Source: Torymus aiolomorphi
Taxonomy: Eukaryota; Arthropoda; Insecta; Hymenoptera; Torymidae
DNA: 64,000 nt
NCBI GenBank assembly: GCA_036365515.1
Contig: CM070876.1
Location: 120,888,810 to 120,952,809, forward strand
Direction: 5' to 3'
The notes beneath the pieces are model-generated. The model did not search any database. It had not been told where the DNA came from and worked only from the letters and a program-made list of their open reading frames with translations. The first letter of the stretch is position 1; each line of letters begins with the position of its first letter. Shown here in pieces: positions 11,087 through 24,552 of the stretch. Position numbers and translations under genes: made by a program.

Positions 11087-11652
11087 TGTTTTACGTACTT
11101 CCTCACTGCGTGGTACATTTTCGGCCAGTAATATAACCTGGCCGCACGCTCGTACGTTTTTTCTCGACCTTGGTGCCCGGCGATCGGATCATCGTGTGAT
11201 TCGCGAAGCACTTCGCGACGATGCTCCTGAGGCACGACGAGTTTCCATGCCTCGTCGTCGGCGACCGCCGACTCTACTATCTCATCTGCGAGAAAGTAGA
11301 ATAATCGCCCCCCTACCACTTTCCACCTGGGATGGGTTGAGGGGTCGCGTGCCACTTCGTCCAGCCAGGTTCGGTACCACTCATCTTTGGTACCGTCGGA
11401 CCACGTGCTCGCGTACACCTCGAGGTCGTCTTCCTCCTCGTACATGCGCGAAAGCGCGTCGGGCACGTGGTTCAGCGCGCACTTTCGATGTTCCACATCG
11501 CAGGAGTGTCCCTGCAGCTCGAGAGCCCATCTCGCCAGTCTTCCTGTGGGGCTGTGCAAGCTGTGCAGCCATCGCAAGCTGCTATGGTCTGTTACCACCA
11601 AGAAGTGATATCTTTCGATGTAAGAGCGGAACTTCTTAATCGCCCAGATCAT
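11020..11652 (-). pseudogene. G1 RNase H C-terminal half and integrase zinc-binding region
   Basis: The frame is the same as RT upstream, separated from it by one in-frame TAG at 11689-11691. LVVTDHSSLRWL marks the RNase H end. HDDPIAGHQGREKTYERAARLYYWP and HCQVCQQTKAEQ are the HHCC zinc-binding module of integrase. It ends in a frameshift that puts the integrase core out of frame. Confidence 0.88.
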
Positions 11653-11688
11653 CGCTAGGCACTCGCACTCCGTGACACTATAATTGCG

Positions 11689-13110
11689 CTACGCTGGCGC
11701 AAGTGTTCGGCTGGCGAATTCGAGGACTTGCTCCTGTCCCTCGATTACTTGCAACAACACCGCGCCGATGCCGGTGTCGCTTGCGTCTGTCTGTACGACG
11801 AACTGAACATCGAACGAGGGTCTGGTGAGGACAGGAGCCGAGGACACCAAGGCTTTTATCTTTTCGAAAGCCTCTTGCTGTGCATCGCCCCATTCATATC
11901 GTCGATCCTTCTTCGTTAACGCTGTGAGCGGTTCGGCTATCGTGGCAAAGTCTTTCAAGAACTTTCGGTACCAAGATGCCATTCCCATGAAGCGGCGTAG
12001 TTGCTTCAAGTTCTTTGGTACCGGAAAATTTATCATCGGCTCGATCTTATCAGGATCCGGCCGGAATCCGTCCCGGTTGACGAGCACACCGAGGTATTTG
12101 ACTTCAGTCTTGCCAAACACACTTTTCTCACGGTTGATCGTCAACCCGGCCTCTTTGACGCGCTTTAGCACGTGCTCGAGCCATTTCAAGTGCTTCTCAT
12201 ACGTCTCTGTCGCGATGATGATATCATCGAGGTACGAGAAGGCATAGGGCTCGAGCTCGGGGCCGATGACTTTGTCCACAAGGCGTTGAAACGTCGCTCC
12301 GGCCTGAGATAGGCCGTACGGCATCCTCGTGAACTGATACAGGCCCAATCCGGGCACTGTGAATGACGTCAGCTCCTTTGATTCCGGCGTCAGTGGAATC
12401 TGGTGATACGCCGAGCTTAGGTCGAGTGTCGAGATGTACTTCGCGCTCTTCAGCTTGCGCAATATTGCGTCCATGTACGGCAGCGGGTACGCATTTGCCT
12501 TCGAAACCGCGTTCAATTTACGGAAATCGATGCAGAAACGGTACTTGTCATTGCTTTTCCGTATCATGATGACAGGGCTCGACCACGTGCTCGTAGAGGG
12601 CTCGATTACCCCTGATTCGAGCATCTCGATCACCTGGCGGTGCATATCTTCTTCGAGCTTCTTGGACACCGGGTAATAACGCTGCTTTACGGGGCGTGCA
12701 CTCCCCACTTCGATGTGGTGGCTCGCCCACGTCGTACAGCCGGGAGCTTGGTCTTCTCCGCCGAGAATTCGGCCGACCAGCTCTGCCATCTCTTGACGCT
12801 GTCCTTCCGAGACGTCTTCGAGGCCGATCGACGATACCTCGAACGCCTCGACGGATGAGACCCCCGCGACTTCCAAGTCTATGCGCTTATCCGCCGCGCT
12901 CACGATCAACTGGTTGTTGATGGGGTCGTGGATTGTACCGAAGGCTCTGACGAAGTTTGCGCCTAAGTAGCAATACACTTTGTCATCCGGAAGCACCGCT
13001 ACCCGAATGTCTCGCTTTACACCAGCTATCTCGAATGGCAGCACGACGTAACCGGCGATCGTCGCCGTCTGTCTTCCGACGACTTTTGCGCGGCGACCGT
13101 AGCTCGGCAT
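11689..13110 (-). pseudogene. G1 protease C-terminus, reverse transcriptase and RNase H start
   Basis: 473 codons without interruption. RT landmarks in order are DFRKLNAVSK, LDLSSAYHQIPL, RMPYGLSQAGATFQR and catalytic YLDD within FSYLDDIIIA. RNase H begins at FVVQTDASDTGIGAVL. The first ~60 residues (YLGANFVRAFGTIHDP) are the end of the protease. The ATG at 13110 is internal: a TGA at 13117-13119 separates it from the rest of the protease in the same frame. Confidence 0.9.
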
Positions 13111-13341
13111 TAATGGTCACCCGAACGCAGATGCGAGCTGCAGGCCGACCGCTCCCATTACGGTGCGTGAAGCTCCAGTATCCTAGAGGGCGCGTAGTCT
13201 ATAATTTCCGATCGCCACCTGTAGCCACCATAGATTCCTGCTCGTGCTCGGCTGCCGGCTCAGCCGTTATTTGTCCGCCTGCGGCGTCCGGTTTTAGTGC
13301 GGGGACTTCGGCAGACGAAGCGGAAACCCCGCTTACTTCGC
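13111..13341 (-). pseudogene. G1 protease N-terminal region, disrupted
   Basis: In the gag frame a DTGAS aspartic-protease motif is preceded directly by a TAG (13183-13185) and followed about 20 codons later by a TGA (13117-13119). Upstream of it the open frame lies in another phase, so an indel is also present. The homologous stretch in copy 2 (56.27-56.62 kb) reads NPGAS instead of DTGAS. Neither copy can make an active protease as it stands. Confidence 0.75.
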
Positions 13342-15351
13342 CTAGGGTACGTTTCCCGCGCACTTCGGGCAATTTCGGCGAATTACTCCGGGAGCGCCGC
13401 ATCCATAACAGCTGAATGCTCCCGGTGCCGGTGCGCTCGGTTCGCCTGTACTCCTTGGCGACCTCCTGGCTCGGTCTTCTTCGCTCGAATCGCTGATGGA
13501 GTTTGATTTCCCGCCCCTTCTACTCGTCTTCCTGCTGGAGCGTTTGGAGCTACTCTTCTTTCTCCGGGACCCTTTCTCTCCGCTCCGGTTCCGCGTCGAC
13601 GGGGGTGCAGCTGGAGGAGGGAGCGGTTGCTTCTGATGCATGCGTTGCATCCCCTCCAAGATCACCTTCGCGAACCGCTCGATCGTTTCATCTATCGTCG
13701 GCGTTTTCGGTGGCGGTGGAGTCGGCGGCAGCTTTGTCTCTACCGCCGCGGCCTTCACCTTAGGCGGAGCCGGTTTGCGGGTTTTGTACGCCCACTGCGC
13801 GTACATGCACGACTCCGGCGGCGGCGGAGGCTTGAAGGACTTCTCCGCGTCCACTGCAAGCTCCGCCTCCATTGCTAGATCCAGCAAGGTCTCAACGTCT
13901 TCGAAGTCGCTTCGTCAAATGAGCTGCTGCAGTCGCGGCTTCATGTTCCGGTGTAGCGTCCCCAGCTTGAAATCAAGCGTCGGCAGTGGCTCCATCTTCC
14001 GCATCATTGCTTCGAGGCACGTAACGTAATCACGCACGGACTCTTCCGGTCCTTGCGTTCGCAAAGCGACCTCATGCCTCAGTCGTTGCTGTCCACGGTT
14101 CGTCATGCCGCTCCATCGCCGTATCCGGCGACAGAATTCCTCCCAGGTGATCCAGCTCGTCCTGTTGGATCGCACCCAGGTACCGGCTACGCCGACGAAT
14201 AGCTCCGGAAGGGCACTCAATATTTCCCCTTCCGTAAGCTTGGCGAGTTCCCAATTCTCCTCGACTCGCTCGAGGAAGGTGTCGATGCTTTCACCAGGTT
14301 CGCCAACGAACTTGAATCCCCATCGGCGCAATACTTGGCCGACATCTCGAAGTCCGCTGCCTGTCGTGCGGTTCGATTCTCCGTACGACCCTGTCATCGA
14401 CCTTCCTCGTGTTTCGCGCCGTATCTCAGAGTCAGTCGATTCTATCTGCTGGCTCTGTGATCCACCCCCCCTCCAGGCGCCACCGAACCCTGTTCGATGC
14501 GACAGCGGGGTACTAGGTGGCGGCGGCCTCTCTTCCGCCGGAGGCTGTCGAGGCCTCGAAATGGGCTGCTGTATCGGGGTCGGCAGTCCCCGCTCGCCGA
14601 TGTCTAGCCGAGAGGACAGGCCTCTCGACTGCGTCTCTTCTCACAGATTTTCTTCATTCCGTCGGGCGGGCGCGATGTCCGTGAACGTCACTCTCCGCAT
14701 TGCTTCGGCGCTCTCCCGGCGAGTGCTGTTGGCGTTTGGATGCTGAGTTGCGTTGGCGGCCGTGATCCGCGTCGACTCTTCGATTTGCCGGAGTTTCTTG
14801 TCAACCGCGGCCATGTACACGGCCCAATCGGTTGGCACTTGTAGTGTCGTGCCGTCCGCCATTGACATCTCGAACATTGCCGGCCCTTTTAAGGCCGTGG
14901 TTCGTTCGCTCTCCTCCGCATCCTGGCTGTTCATGTCATTTTGGCCCGTAGCTTCCTCGTCGCTGTCGACTCTGGTTGCATTTGATGCCCATTCGCGACT
15001 GCGCTCGAGGTTTCCTTGGACTGCTGCGTCCGTTTTTAAAATCTCGAGTGGATGCGGCTCGTCCGACGTAGAGTTTGCCCACGATATGTCGTGTTCCGAG
15101 CCGGACATTCGGTCCAGAAACGTGCGGCGAGCATTTACGCGTTCCACCCACGCGGAATGCTCATCCGCGGCGGCTACACCTTCAAAACCTTCTGGGTCGT
15201 AGTCGCCTGCCAGCCACTTACTGATGCGCTCTAGCTTCAGGAACGTTCCGCCACTTGTCTTCAGTCCGAGCGCTTGCGTGTAGCGCAGTGTCTCGTCCTC
15301 GGTGAGATATCTGCACCAATTATCGATGGCTTTGGCTGCAGATTCTCCCAT
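13342..15351 (-). pseudogene. G1 gag, broken by two in-frame TGA codons
   Basis: Three open pieces in one frame: 14641-15351 (start MGESAAKAIDNWCRYL), 13915-14397 extended upstream to about 14640 (capsid-like, with the WEEFCRRIRRW block typical of retrotransposon Gag) and 13342-13887. The separating TGA codons (14641-14643 and 13915-13917) look like CGA-to-TGA changes; the second aligns with an Arg codon in copy 2. The C-terminal piece is proline-rich, then Arg/Ser/Lys-rich, and ends with a knuckle-like CYGCGAPGVIRRNC in which Val replaces the usual His. Confidence 0.85.
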
Positions 15352-16090
15352 CGTTGCGCTTGTTTACAATTAGACCTCTCTCGGAGTATACCTGTGCGCG
15401 GCTAAATGACTACGCTCACTTATCGAATGGGCGCACCAACAATACAACAGCAAAAAAAAATACAAAGTAATTTTTCTCCTATCAGGTATACTCGAGTGCG
15501 TGTGTGTGTACCGGTTCGACTCTCAGCTGCGGCTCACAATCTCTCTACCACCGCTGAGAGACGACGAACCGCTCCCTCTTGTCGCTTTTCTTCTCTTCGG
15601 CGATAATCGCTGACCAGGAATTAATAAAAAAGAACGAAAAACTATTGAACTATGAAAAAGAAATAAAATCCCGAAACAAAAGGAAATTCTAAGTTAGGTT
15701 TTGATTTTCTAGTTATTCTATTAATTAACGCGACAAAAGGAAGAGAAAGTAAAAGTTAAACTCTCGTCGAATCGTCAATGTTTACTTTCCGCTCAGCTCT
15801 CATATGCTGATCTTTCCCGGAGCAAGGCAATGTTTATTATTCGCGCACACACACGCTTACACTCGTAGTTTTATCGCGCGCTAGCGAAATTTTCGTACGC
15901 AGCGCGTCCCGATTAATCGCACCACCCGATTCTACAATCCGTAGAAAAAACCTGATTTGACCTAGTCAAATTCTTAATTTTAACTTTTAATCCCAATTTT
16001 TAGAGGAAAGAAAAAAAAAACCAGAGAAAAAGTCTTTCTCCCAATCTAATTTCCCGCACGCTCGTCGGTGGCAGGTATCCGTGTATCCAC
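15352..16090 (-). other. G1 untranslated leader
   Basis: About 740 bp between the primer site and gag. AT-rich toward the LTR and without an open frame of note. Confidence 0.7.
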
Positions 16091-16105
16091 ACGTTAAGGG
16101 CGCCA
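16091..16105 (-). promoter_or_regulatory. G1 primer-binding site, tRNA-Lys-like
   Basis: On the minus strand, two bases after the 5' LTR, the sequence reads TGGCGCCCTTAACGT. TGGCGCCC matches the complement of tRNA-Lys 3' ends; the extra TT before AACGTG departs from the tRNA-Lys(CTT) complement. Confidence 0.6.
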
Positions 16106-16107
16106 GT

Positions 16108-17420
<1,313 letters not shown>

Positions 17421-18808
17421 GGCTGATTCTCGGTGAAATCGAGAGGTCAAAAAATGAATCTTCTTAAAACTCTCCGAAAACGTTCTACAACTTATTCTGG
17501 ATACCCCTGAAATTTTTTAGATTTTTTAGACCCACAGATTTGGAGATATCAGAGGTCAAAAATTGAATTTTCATAATATTTTGCATTTCTCTTCCAATTT
17601 CAATTGACAATTACTCTTTGAGGGTTTTATATAAATTAACAAATTTTTTTTAGAAAAGTTAGTAAATTTTCTCACTAAAAAGAAGGACCAATCATTAATA
17701 TTGTATATTTCATGCGAGTATGATAAAATTTCCATAAAAACCTTAAAATGATGATAAAAGAAGACCGATCAAAGCTTGGACTATCAGAATTTTTGTGGAG
17801 GTAGGTTATTTTATGTACAAACTGCCCTCGAATAGGTCCAAATGTATTGAAGCTTTGTTTTCTTAAAAAAAAAAATAAAAAAACATGTTTTTTGGAAAAA
17901 ATCAATTTTTTATTGTTTTACATGCTTGAACGAGTTTCAAAGATGGCCATATCCCATGTACCGGGTAGTACTTACCAAATATTGAGAGAAAGTTTCAGTC
18001 AGTATATGTAAAAAGAATTAGAAAAACATCACACATGTTTTACTACACGTACAACTTATTGAATACTTTAAAATTTATATGTTTAAATTCAGAAAAAAGT
18101 ATCGCAGAAACACATTCATCATCTACACATAAGTCATATAACAAACAGCAATGAAAATTTGCATGAGGCATATAATTTGTATAAAATTTGTTTTTATAAT
18201 AACTTAAAGTTAAATAAAGTACTTAGTAATATTAGATACTGAAAGAAATTTCAGTCCGAATGACTTATAAATTAGCAAGCATCTTCATTCAACCATGTTT
18301 TACGTACCAATTAGATCTATTACACTCACCTCTTTTTGTAGCTTTTTCTTGGTAGTATTTAATCAGCTGCATTTCCTCGCTACTCTTTGCCTAATACGCT
18401 ACTAAACAAGTCCATTTCTCATTATTAATTGTTTTACCAATACATATTATTTCACTTCTTATATATTCAAAATATTTGTTTTATTCTGAAATAAGAAGCT
18501 ACAAACCTCAACACGACCTTAGCTGAGCTTTATTATTCACAACAAGTCCTGCTAACAATAACTTAAGTAAATACAGATACTTGTTGCCTTATTTTTGCCA
18601 CCTATTATTATGTACAAATAGTATCTTGATTCTTGATACATATTTTATTGGTATTAGATATAACAAAGTCATTGTTTACACGTATTTTTGTATCCTTAAT
18701 CTAGATGTGTTGAAACACACTTCTTTTCTATACATTAATTTATTTTTAAACTTTCTAGTTTAGAGTGAGTATCATTATTGTGATATCATAAGGCACTAAT
18801 ATTGTAAA

Positions 18809-19269
18809 TATTCCCGGGTTCTATCCAACGATAGATGAGCGTTTTTCTATGCTACCGGGCGCGTCCTCAGGTTGTGGATCGGGGAACGGCCAGCATAGTC
18901 TGGTCAGCCGTGAATATAATGAATAAGCGGTCGCGAACAAAGAAATCGTGAGAATGGCAGAATGATGAGTACCCGAAGTTGCGTAGGGAAAATCGCAGAC
19001 CGTCTAGCCCGAGGTTTGGGTCAGGTGTTGGGACGGACCCGACATCGCCCACTCGGTAGGGGTGACGTTAAACCTTTGTTTCATTATGGCGCGGGCCTAT
19101 CCCGCAACGTTTTTTGTAGAGTCACTAGGTGCCGATAGGAGTGACCATCCGACAAACCGCCTCTCGGCTTCGGCATCGATAACTAGGGTTCCTTATCGGC
19201 GAGGATAGTAGCCACACCGAGGTGTGGCTCCCATAATAGGCGAACCGTCTTAAACAACATATTCTATGC
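18809..19269 (+). other. 5' untranslated region of the R1-clade element
   Basis: GC-richer than the flanking Tn-A sequence, with no open frame. It probably holds the internal promoter of the LINE, but no specific motif is recognised. Confidence 0.6.
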
Positions 19270-20547
19270 ATGATGAATTCAAACACCCAACACAACCAAC
19301 AAAATAAGGAGAAAGAAGGTGTATGCCAGACTGCGGTGGAGAAGGTGCTCGCAGAAATGCGAGCGCTCCTCAAGGTTATGGTGCATGCGCTAAAAGCTCA
19401 GTCTAATATCAAAAACGATATTAAAAAGGGGTTGCCAGTTATGGTAGAGCAACTGGAGCAGCTCGAAAGCGCCGTAAAAACGGAACTACGTACTGCTAAG
19501 CAAGCCAGGGCTTACACACCAGCCAGGAGGCAAAGGACGATGTCCTTGGTAGAAAGTATGGGGACACCAATAGGGTCACTTGGCCTCGAGCCACTTGGCG
19601 GCACGAAGCGAGGCGCCTCTAGTCCACCTAGCCTGGATACGGGGGAAAAGCAAGTGAAGAAGAAAAAGGCGGATATCCCTAAGGAAGATTGGGTTGCTGT
19701 AAAAAGTAGAAAAGGGCGGAGGCAGCCGAAACAACAGCAGCAGCAGCCACAGAAACAGCAGCCGCAACAACAGCAGAGGAAGCAGAAGTCAAAGAAGAAG
19801 GAAAAAAAAGGTAACAAAGCCGGATGCGATCGTGCTCAAACCGCAGGCGGCAAGTCGTATGCGGACATTCTGTCCACCATACGTAAGGCTTTCAAGCCGG
19901 AAGAGAGTGGAGTAGAGATCCGATACATCCGGCAAACAAGAGCAGGTCAGGTACTCCTCGAGCTGAAAGAAGGCAATTCAGTAACAAGAACTGCCTTCTC
20001 AGAAGCACTCAGAGAAGCTACTGGAAACGACTGCACCGTTGTTAGGGAACTGATCCCCAGAGTCGTCCTGGAGATCAGAGACCTCGACAGTTGCACGTTC
20101 AGTGAGGAAGTAGTGGAGGCCTTAAAAAGAGACCTGCAGGACTACAAGGGGTTCCTGCAGTCTGTCTTGACTAGGCCAAATACGAGAGCACAACGGATGG
20201 CCATAGTGACGGTGGACACACCGGCTGCGGAAAAGCTAATGGCCACCGCCCGCATAAAGATAGGCTGGGTCAACTGCAGGATCCGCAGGAGAGCCACGGT
20301 TACCCGTTGCTATAAATGTCTGGGCTTCGGCCATCTTAGCCCGGGCTACAAAGGGCCCGACCGCAGCAAGCGATGCTATCGCTGCGGGGCGGAAGGCCAC
20401 ATGATCGCAGGATATAATGCCACCCCACGTTGCTTCCTGTGTCCAGAACAAGCGGACAAACCTGATTCCCGCAACCATACGGCGGGATCAGGAGCCTGTG
20501 GGGCCTTCCGAGAGGCACTTGCAAATGCCAAGAAAAAATGGCGGTAG
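19270..20547 (+). CDS. R1-clade ORF1 (Gag-like nucleic-acid-binding protein)
   Basis: 425 codons, uninterrupted. The N-terminus is charged, followed by a Gln-rich block (QQQQQPQKQQPQQQQ) and a Lys-rich block. An RNA-binding-like middle segment follows (residues ~195-340). The C-terminus carries three cysteine-based knuckles. The first, CYKCLGFGHLSPGY, and the second, CYRCGAEGHMIAGY, each end in Tyr where a fourth Cys is expected (codons at 20347-20349 and 20413-20415). The third (CFLCPEQ...HTAGSGAC) keeps its ligands. The stop overlaps the ORF2 start by 10 bases (ATG at 20538), as is common in this clade. Zinc binding by the first two knuckles is doubtful. Confidence 0.88.
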   Translation: MMNSNTQHNQQNKEKEGVCQTAVEKVLAEMRALLKVMVHALKAQSNIKNDIKKGLPVMVEQLEQLESAVKTELRTAKQARAYTPARRQRTMSLVESMGTPIGSLGLEPLGGTKRGASSPPSLDTGEKQVKKKKADIPKEDWVAVKSRKGRRQPKQQQQQPQKQQPQQQQRKQKSKKKEKKGNKAGCDRAQTAGGKSYADILSTIRKAFKPEESGVEIRYIRQTRAGQVLLELKEGNSVTRTAFSEALREATGNDCTVVRELIPRVVLEIRDLDSCTFSEEVVEALKRDLQDYKGFLQSVLTRPNTRAQRMAIVTVDTPAAEKLMATARIKIGWVNCRIRRRATVTRCYKCLGFGHLSPGYKGPDRSKRCYRCGAEGHMIAGYNATPRCFLCPEQADKPDSRNHTAGSGACGAFREALANAKKKWR

Positions 20548-21431
20548 TTCTGCAGGGTAATATGCACAGGAGCAGGGCAGCTTACGACCTCCTGGAACAG
20601 ATCTGTTTCGAGAAAAACGCTGATATTGTACTAATCAGCGAACAGTATCGAAACAGAGATGGTCCAGGATGGTTTGCCGATGACCTGGGCACCGCAGCCA
20701 TCTGGAACCGTGACCCACAGAATATCCACATTGCGGGTCATGGCGGCGGCAGCGGTTTTGTTTGGGTGAGGCACCAGCAAACTCACTACATAAGCGTATA
20801 CCTCACTCCAAACCAGACCATCAGCGACTTCCAGGCCAAGCCGGAGGGCCTGGAGGATGCAACACGGGAGATGAAGGGTGAGCTGATTATCGCCGGGGAC
20901 TTCAATGCTAAAGCCCCGGAGTGGGGGGAAGCTCGGTCGGATCGTAGGGGCCGGCTGGTTATGGATATGGCCAGTCGGCTAGACCTCGTCGTACTAAATA
21001 AAGGTACCACGTCGACCTTCAGACTACCGGGCTACAGGGAGACCATTATCGACGCCTCCCTGGCAAGCGAACGCCTAGCCGGGCGAATCCAGAGCTGGCA
21101 TGTGATCGAGGACTATACAGGAAGCGATCACATGTATATCACGTGCCGTGTGCGTGATAGCAGACCGGCTCCGTTTCCGCACAAGCGCGGCCTCCCCAGG
21201 TGGAACATCGCCAAGATGAACTACGAGAGATTTGCCACGGCGATAGAACACGGACAGCGAATACTGCGTGAGATCCCGGAATCGCTGCCGCTATCTGCGC
21301 GGGCAAAAATGGTGACCGACTACACCATGAAGGTCATCGAAAAGGCCTGCGCGGAGACGGTTCAGGAAATCAACACGTGGGTCAAGACGACCTGCTTACT
21401 GGTGGACGAACGACATCGCGGACCTTTGTAA
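20538..21431 (+). pseudogene. R1-clade ORF2, apurinic endonuclease domain
   Basis: The N-terminal part of ORF2 gives target-site nicking in this clade. Visible motifs: QGNMHRS (Asn), ISEQYR (Glu), GDFNAK (Asp-Asn) and TGSDHMYI (catalytic Asp-His). The endonuclease looks intact. The frame ends early because of a one-base shift at about 21390; the neighbouring phase continues with WWTNDIADLCKTCL, the expected linker into RT. Confidence 0.85.
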
Positions 21432-21444
21432 GACGTGCCTGCAG

Positions 21445-22722
21445 TTGCAACGCAGAACGCAGAGGGTCAAAAAACGCGATCTCGACGCAGCCCCCTTGGC
21501 CGCAGAGTACAAGGCGGCCAAGAAATCCCTAAAGAAGGCCATCAAGTCCAGCCGGCAGCGATGCTGGAAAGAGCTGGGGGAAGAGATGGATCACGATCCG
21601 TGGGGATTAGGGTACAAGATCGTTACGCGCAAGCTGGCGATCTTTGGTTCGTCAGCGCCGAAAGATGTGCTAACGATCACGAACATCGTACGTGCCCTTT
21701 TTCCCGAACACCCAAGGAGACCGGATGGCCCGGCAACATCCGGCCCATTCGAAACTCCTGTGTTTACAAACATGGAGCTCTCCATCGCAATAAAATCTTT
21801 GCGTAATAAGAGAGCTCCGGGGCCGGATGGATTACCAGCAGAGCTGCTGAAAGCCATCGGCGGCAGTCACCCGCGCCTCTTGCTGGACATGTACAACTCC
21901 TGCCTGAAGGCGGGCATTTTTCCTGCCCGCTGGAAGACAGCGAGACTTGTCCTCATCAGCAAGGACAAGGGTCCAGCAGACAGCCCGTCGGTCTACCGCC
22001 CGCTGTGCATGCTAGACACGGCAGGAAAACCCCTGGAGAAACTGCTGAAACCTCGCCTCCAGGCAGCCATAAGTGCGTTCGGAGATCTGGCTCCGCGGCA
22101 GTATGGCTTCAGGCGAGATAAGTCAACCGTAGACGCAATCCAGGAGGTGGTAAATGCCGCCAGGTCAACGGAACAGGGCAACCATTACTCTTGCCCTATT
22201 TGTCTGCTGGCCACCTTGGACGTTAAAAACGCGTTTAACTCAGTTAGGTGGGACAAGGCGCTGGAAGCTTTCGAGCGGGACTTACGTATCCCCGCGTATC
22301 TTTTACGCATTCTTGGGGATTATCTGAGGGACCGCTCGATAACTTATGACACGGAGGATGGACCAATAAAGAGGGAAATAACATCTGGGGCAGCTCAGGG
22401 CTCCATGCTGGGTCCCGACATATGGAATGTATTCTATGACGGGATCCTGCGCATGGAAATGCCCGAGGGCACCTTCCTGGTTGGGTACACTGACGACATA
22501 GCGGTGGTCATCGTAGCCAGAGACGTTGACCTCGCTGGGCTGCTACTCAACCGGGTAATGCGTCGCGTTTTCTCCTGGCTGGAGGATCACGGGCTTGAAT
22601 TAGCCACAAAGAAGACGGAGGTCGTGCTATCACGACCACATCAATACCATGTGCCCCTTTCAAGTAGGAGATGCGACGGTCCAGGGAAAGAGTGCGGTGA
22701 GGTACCTGGGGGTGACGCTTGA
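21445..22722 (+). pseudogene. R1-clade ORF2, reverse transcriptase domain
   Basis: RT landmarks in order: NKRAPGPDGLPAELLK, PARWKTARLVLISK, YRPLCMLDTAGKPLEK, QYGFRRDKSTVDAI, LDVKNAFNSVRWD, SGAAQGSMLGPDIWN and GYTDDIAVV. The last is the catalytic box, with Thr replacing the usual Ala of YADD (codon 22489-22491). The region shifts out of frame at about 22645. Confidence 0.9.
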
Positions 22723-23599
22723 TAACAAGCTCACCCTCAGGGAACACCTCACCATAGTGACGGAAAAGGCGGCAGCAGTAACATCCTCGCTGAGTAGGCT
22801 CATGGCCAATACCACCGGCCCCCGGCCTTGTAAAAGGCGCCTACTCATGCGTGCCGCCGAAGCCGTCATGCTGTACGGAGCGGAGGTCTGGGCCGATGTG
22901 CTGCGAAAAGACGTGCACAGGAAGCGTCTCGCCGCGGTGCAACGGAGAGCAGCACTCCGGATCGCGTACTCTTACCGCACGGTCTCCGAGCCCGCGATAT
23001 TAATGGTCGCTGGGGTAATACCCATCGACCTTCTTGCACTGGAGAGACGCTTCGTCCATCAGCAGAAGCCTGCTCTTGGGGTAGTGGAGACCCACCGAAC
23101 GGCCAGGGCCAACACCATCCAGGCTTGGCAGCATCGGTGGGAATCCTCCACTAAAGGAAGATGGACGGCCAGGCTGATCCCACAAGTGGGCACCTGGCTG
23201 TTCCGAAAAGAGGGTGAGGTAAATTACTACCTCACCTAATTCTTGACGGGGCACGGCCTGTTCCGCGCATACCTACATAAGATGGGTAAAGTCGCGGAGC
23301 CAGGCTGCGCCTATTGTGAGGGCCTCCCGGACGACGTGTTTCACACCTTCTTCGTATGCGGAAGGTGGACCGTCGAAAGGGGGGCACTAGAGAGGGACCT
23401 TGGCTGCATATCACCTGACGATATAGTCAGGCTGATGCACCAAGGTCCTCAACAATGGGCGAAAGTCGCTTCCTTCGTGGAGGCGATCTTGCGCCAAAAA
23501 GGGAAGAGGAGAACAGCAGATCAGCCGTCCGCAGGGCGCCGTAGCTGTTCACGGGGAAAAAAAATACCCCTGCGGGTCTCAACGGCCGATCTGAAGTGA
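22649..23599 (+). pseudogene. R1-clade ORF2, C-terminal domain
   Basis: Continuation of ORF2 in a new phase (VRYLGVTLDNKLTLREH, then AVMLYGAEVWADVL). It is interrupted by an in-frame TAA at 23237-23239, where the clade normally has Gln before FLTGHG. After it comes the C-terminal CCHC module CAYC...HTFFVC. The protein ends at 23599. Confidence 0.85.
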
Positions 23600-23864
23600 G
23601 AAGGTGCCGCTCAGGCGAAGCAAGCCCTCCCCTGAAGTAATATGTAAAACGGTGCCGGGGGAGGGTCTGCACAGTAGTGCAGAGCAGAAAGGGTTAGTGT
23701 TTTTAGTGGGTAGTAATCCCACACGCCGTGGGAGTGCGGAGCCTCTTGCGGTGTTTCCTGGGCTGGCATGGATATGCGGCCCAGGCGGTCCGGTGGAGCA
23801 TTTGGTCCACCGGACTGATGCAAGATTTCACTGTTTCCCTCGTAAAAAGAAAAAAAAAAAAAAA
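23600..23864 (+). other. 3' untranslated region and A-rich tail of the R1-clade element
   Basis: GC-rich, then an A tail (about 23847-23864). The tail together with the flanking duplication marks target-primed reverse transcription. Confidence 0.8.
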
Positions 23865-24552
23865 AATATTGTAAAAATGGAAGAACTTTATTACAAAGAA
23901 ACAAATGAAGTGCCAACCCTTTTTACTCTGGACACTATTATTTTATTTACAAATTGAAAGGAAATCAAGATTTACGGCTTAAAAATATCTCTTTTAGAAT
24001 GTATTTACAAACACTGCACTGCACTTGTATATTAATGAGAGCGCCATTGTAGGACCAATGTTTACATTAAGTTCATGCTTTCTACATTCATTTCACTGAT
24101 TTGTTAATAGTTTATGGTCCACTGATACACAATAAAGAACTTAAGGAAAGTCGATAAAAGCAGCAGAAGAAGAATTTTTATTTCTGCAAGTTTGCTTCTT
24201 ATTTTTTCTTGTACTATATGTATTGAAGCCTTTCTTTTTGCACTTCTTCCTATTATTCCATGCCAGCGATTGAGAATATAACATATTTTATATGACATAC
24301 TTGTAAGCTATTGCGTCCACTTGTAATTACTAGTAAATACACAATTATGTATTTACATGACAAAGTTTATGAGTTATAAAATAAATACGTGTTTAAAACT
24401 TTGTAGGACCGTGGGCCGATTCTCCGAATCATAATTTAAAGATACTCGCGTCTCTAGCTTTCTGTTTACTTTTTACTCAGTAGGTGTCACAGTTTAGGTA
24501 TACGATCATAAGGCTCTTGCACGAAAGAAGGAATAGAAGGATCAGCGAGGTA

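Larger units (their letters stand above)
18809..23864 (+). mobile_element. R1-clade non-LTR retrotransposon, full-length but inactive
   Basis: 5,056 bp ending in an A-rich tail at about 23847-23864. It is flanked by AATATTGTAAA on both sides (18798-18808 and 23865-23875), a target duplication of about 10-11 bp whose edge is ambiguous because of the A tail. Tn-B carries the same site uninterrupted at about 51.83 kb. Two-ORF layout: gag-like ORF1, then an AP endonuclease-RT ORF2. The target is not 28S rDNA, unlike canonical R1. Frameshifts and a nonsense codon break ORF2. Confidence 0.92.
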
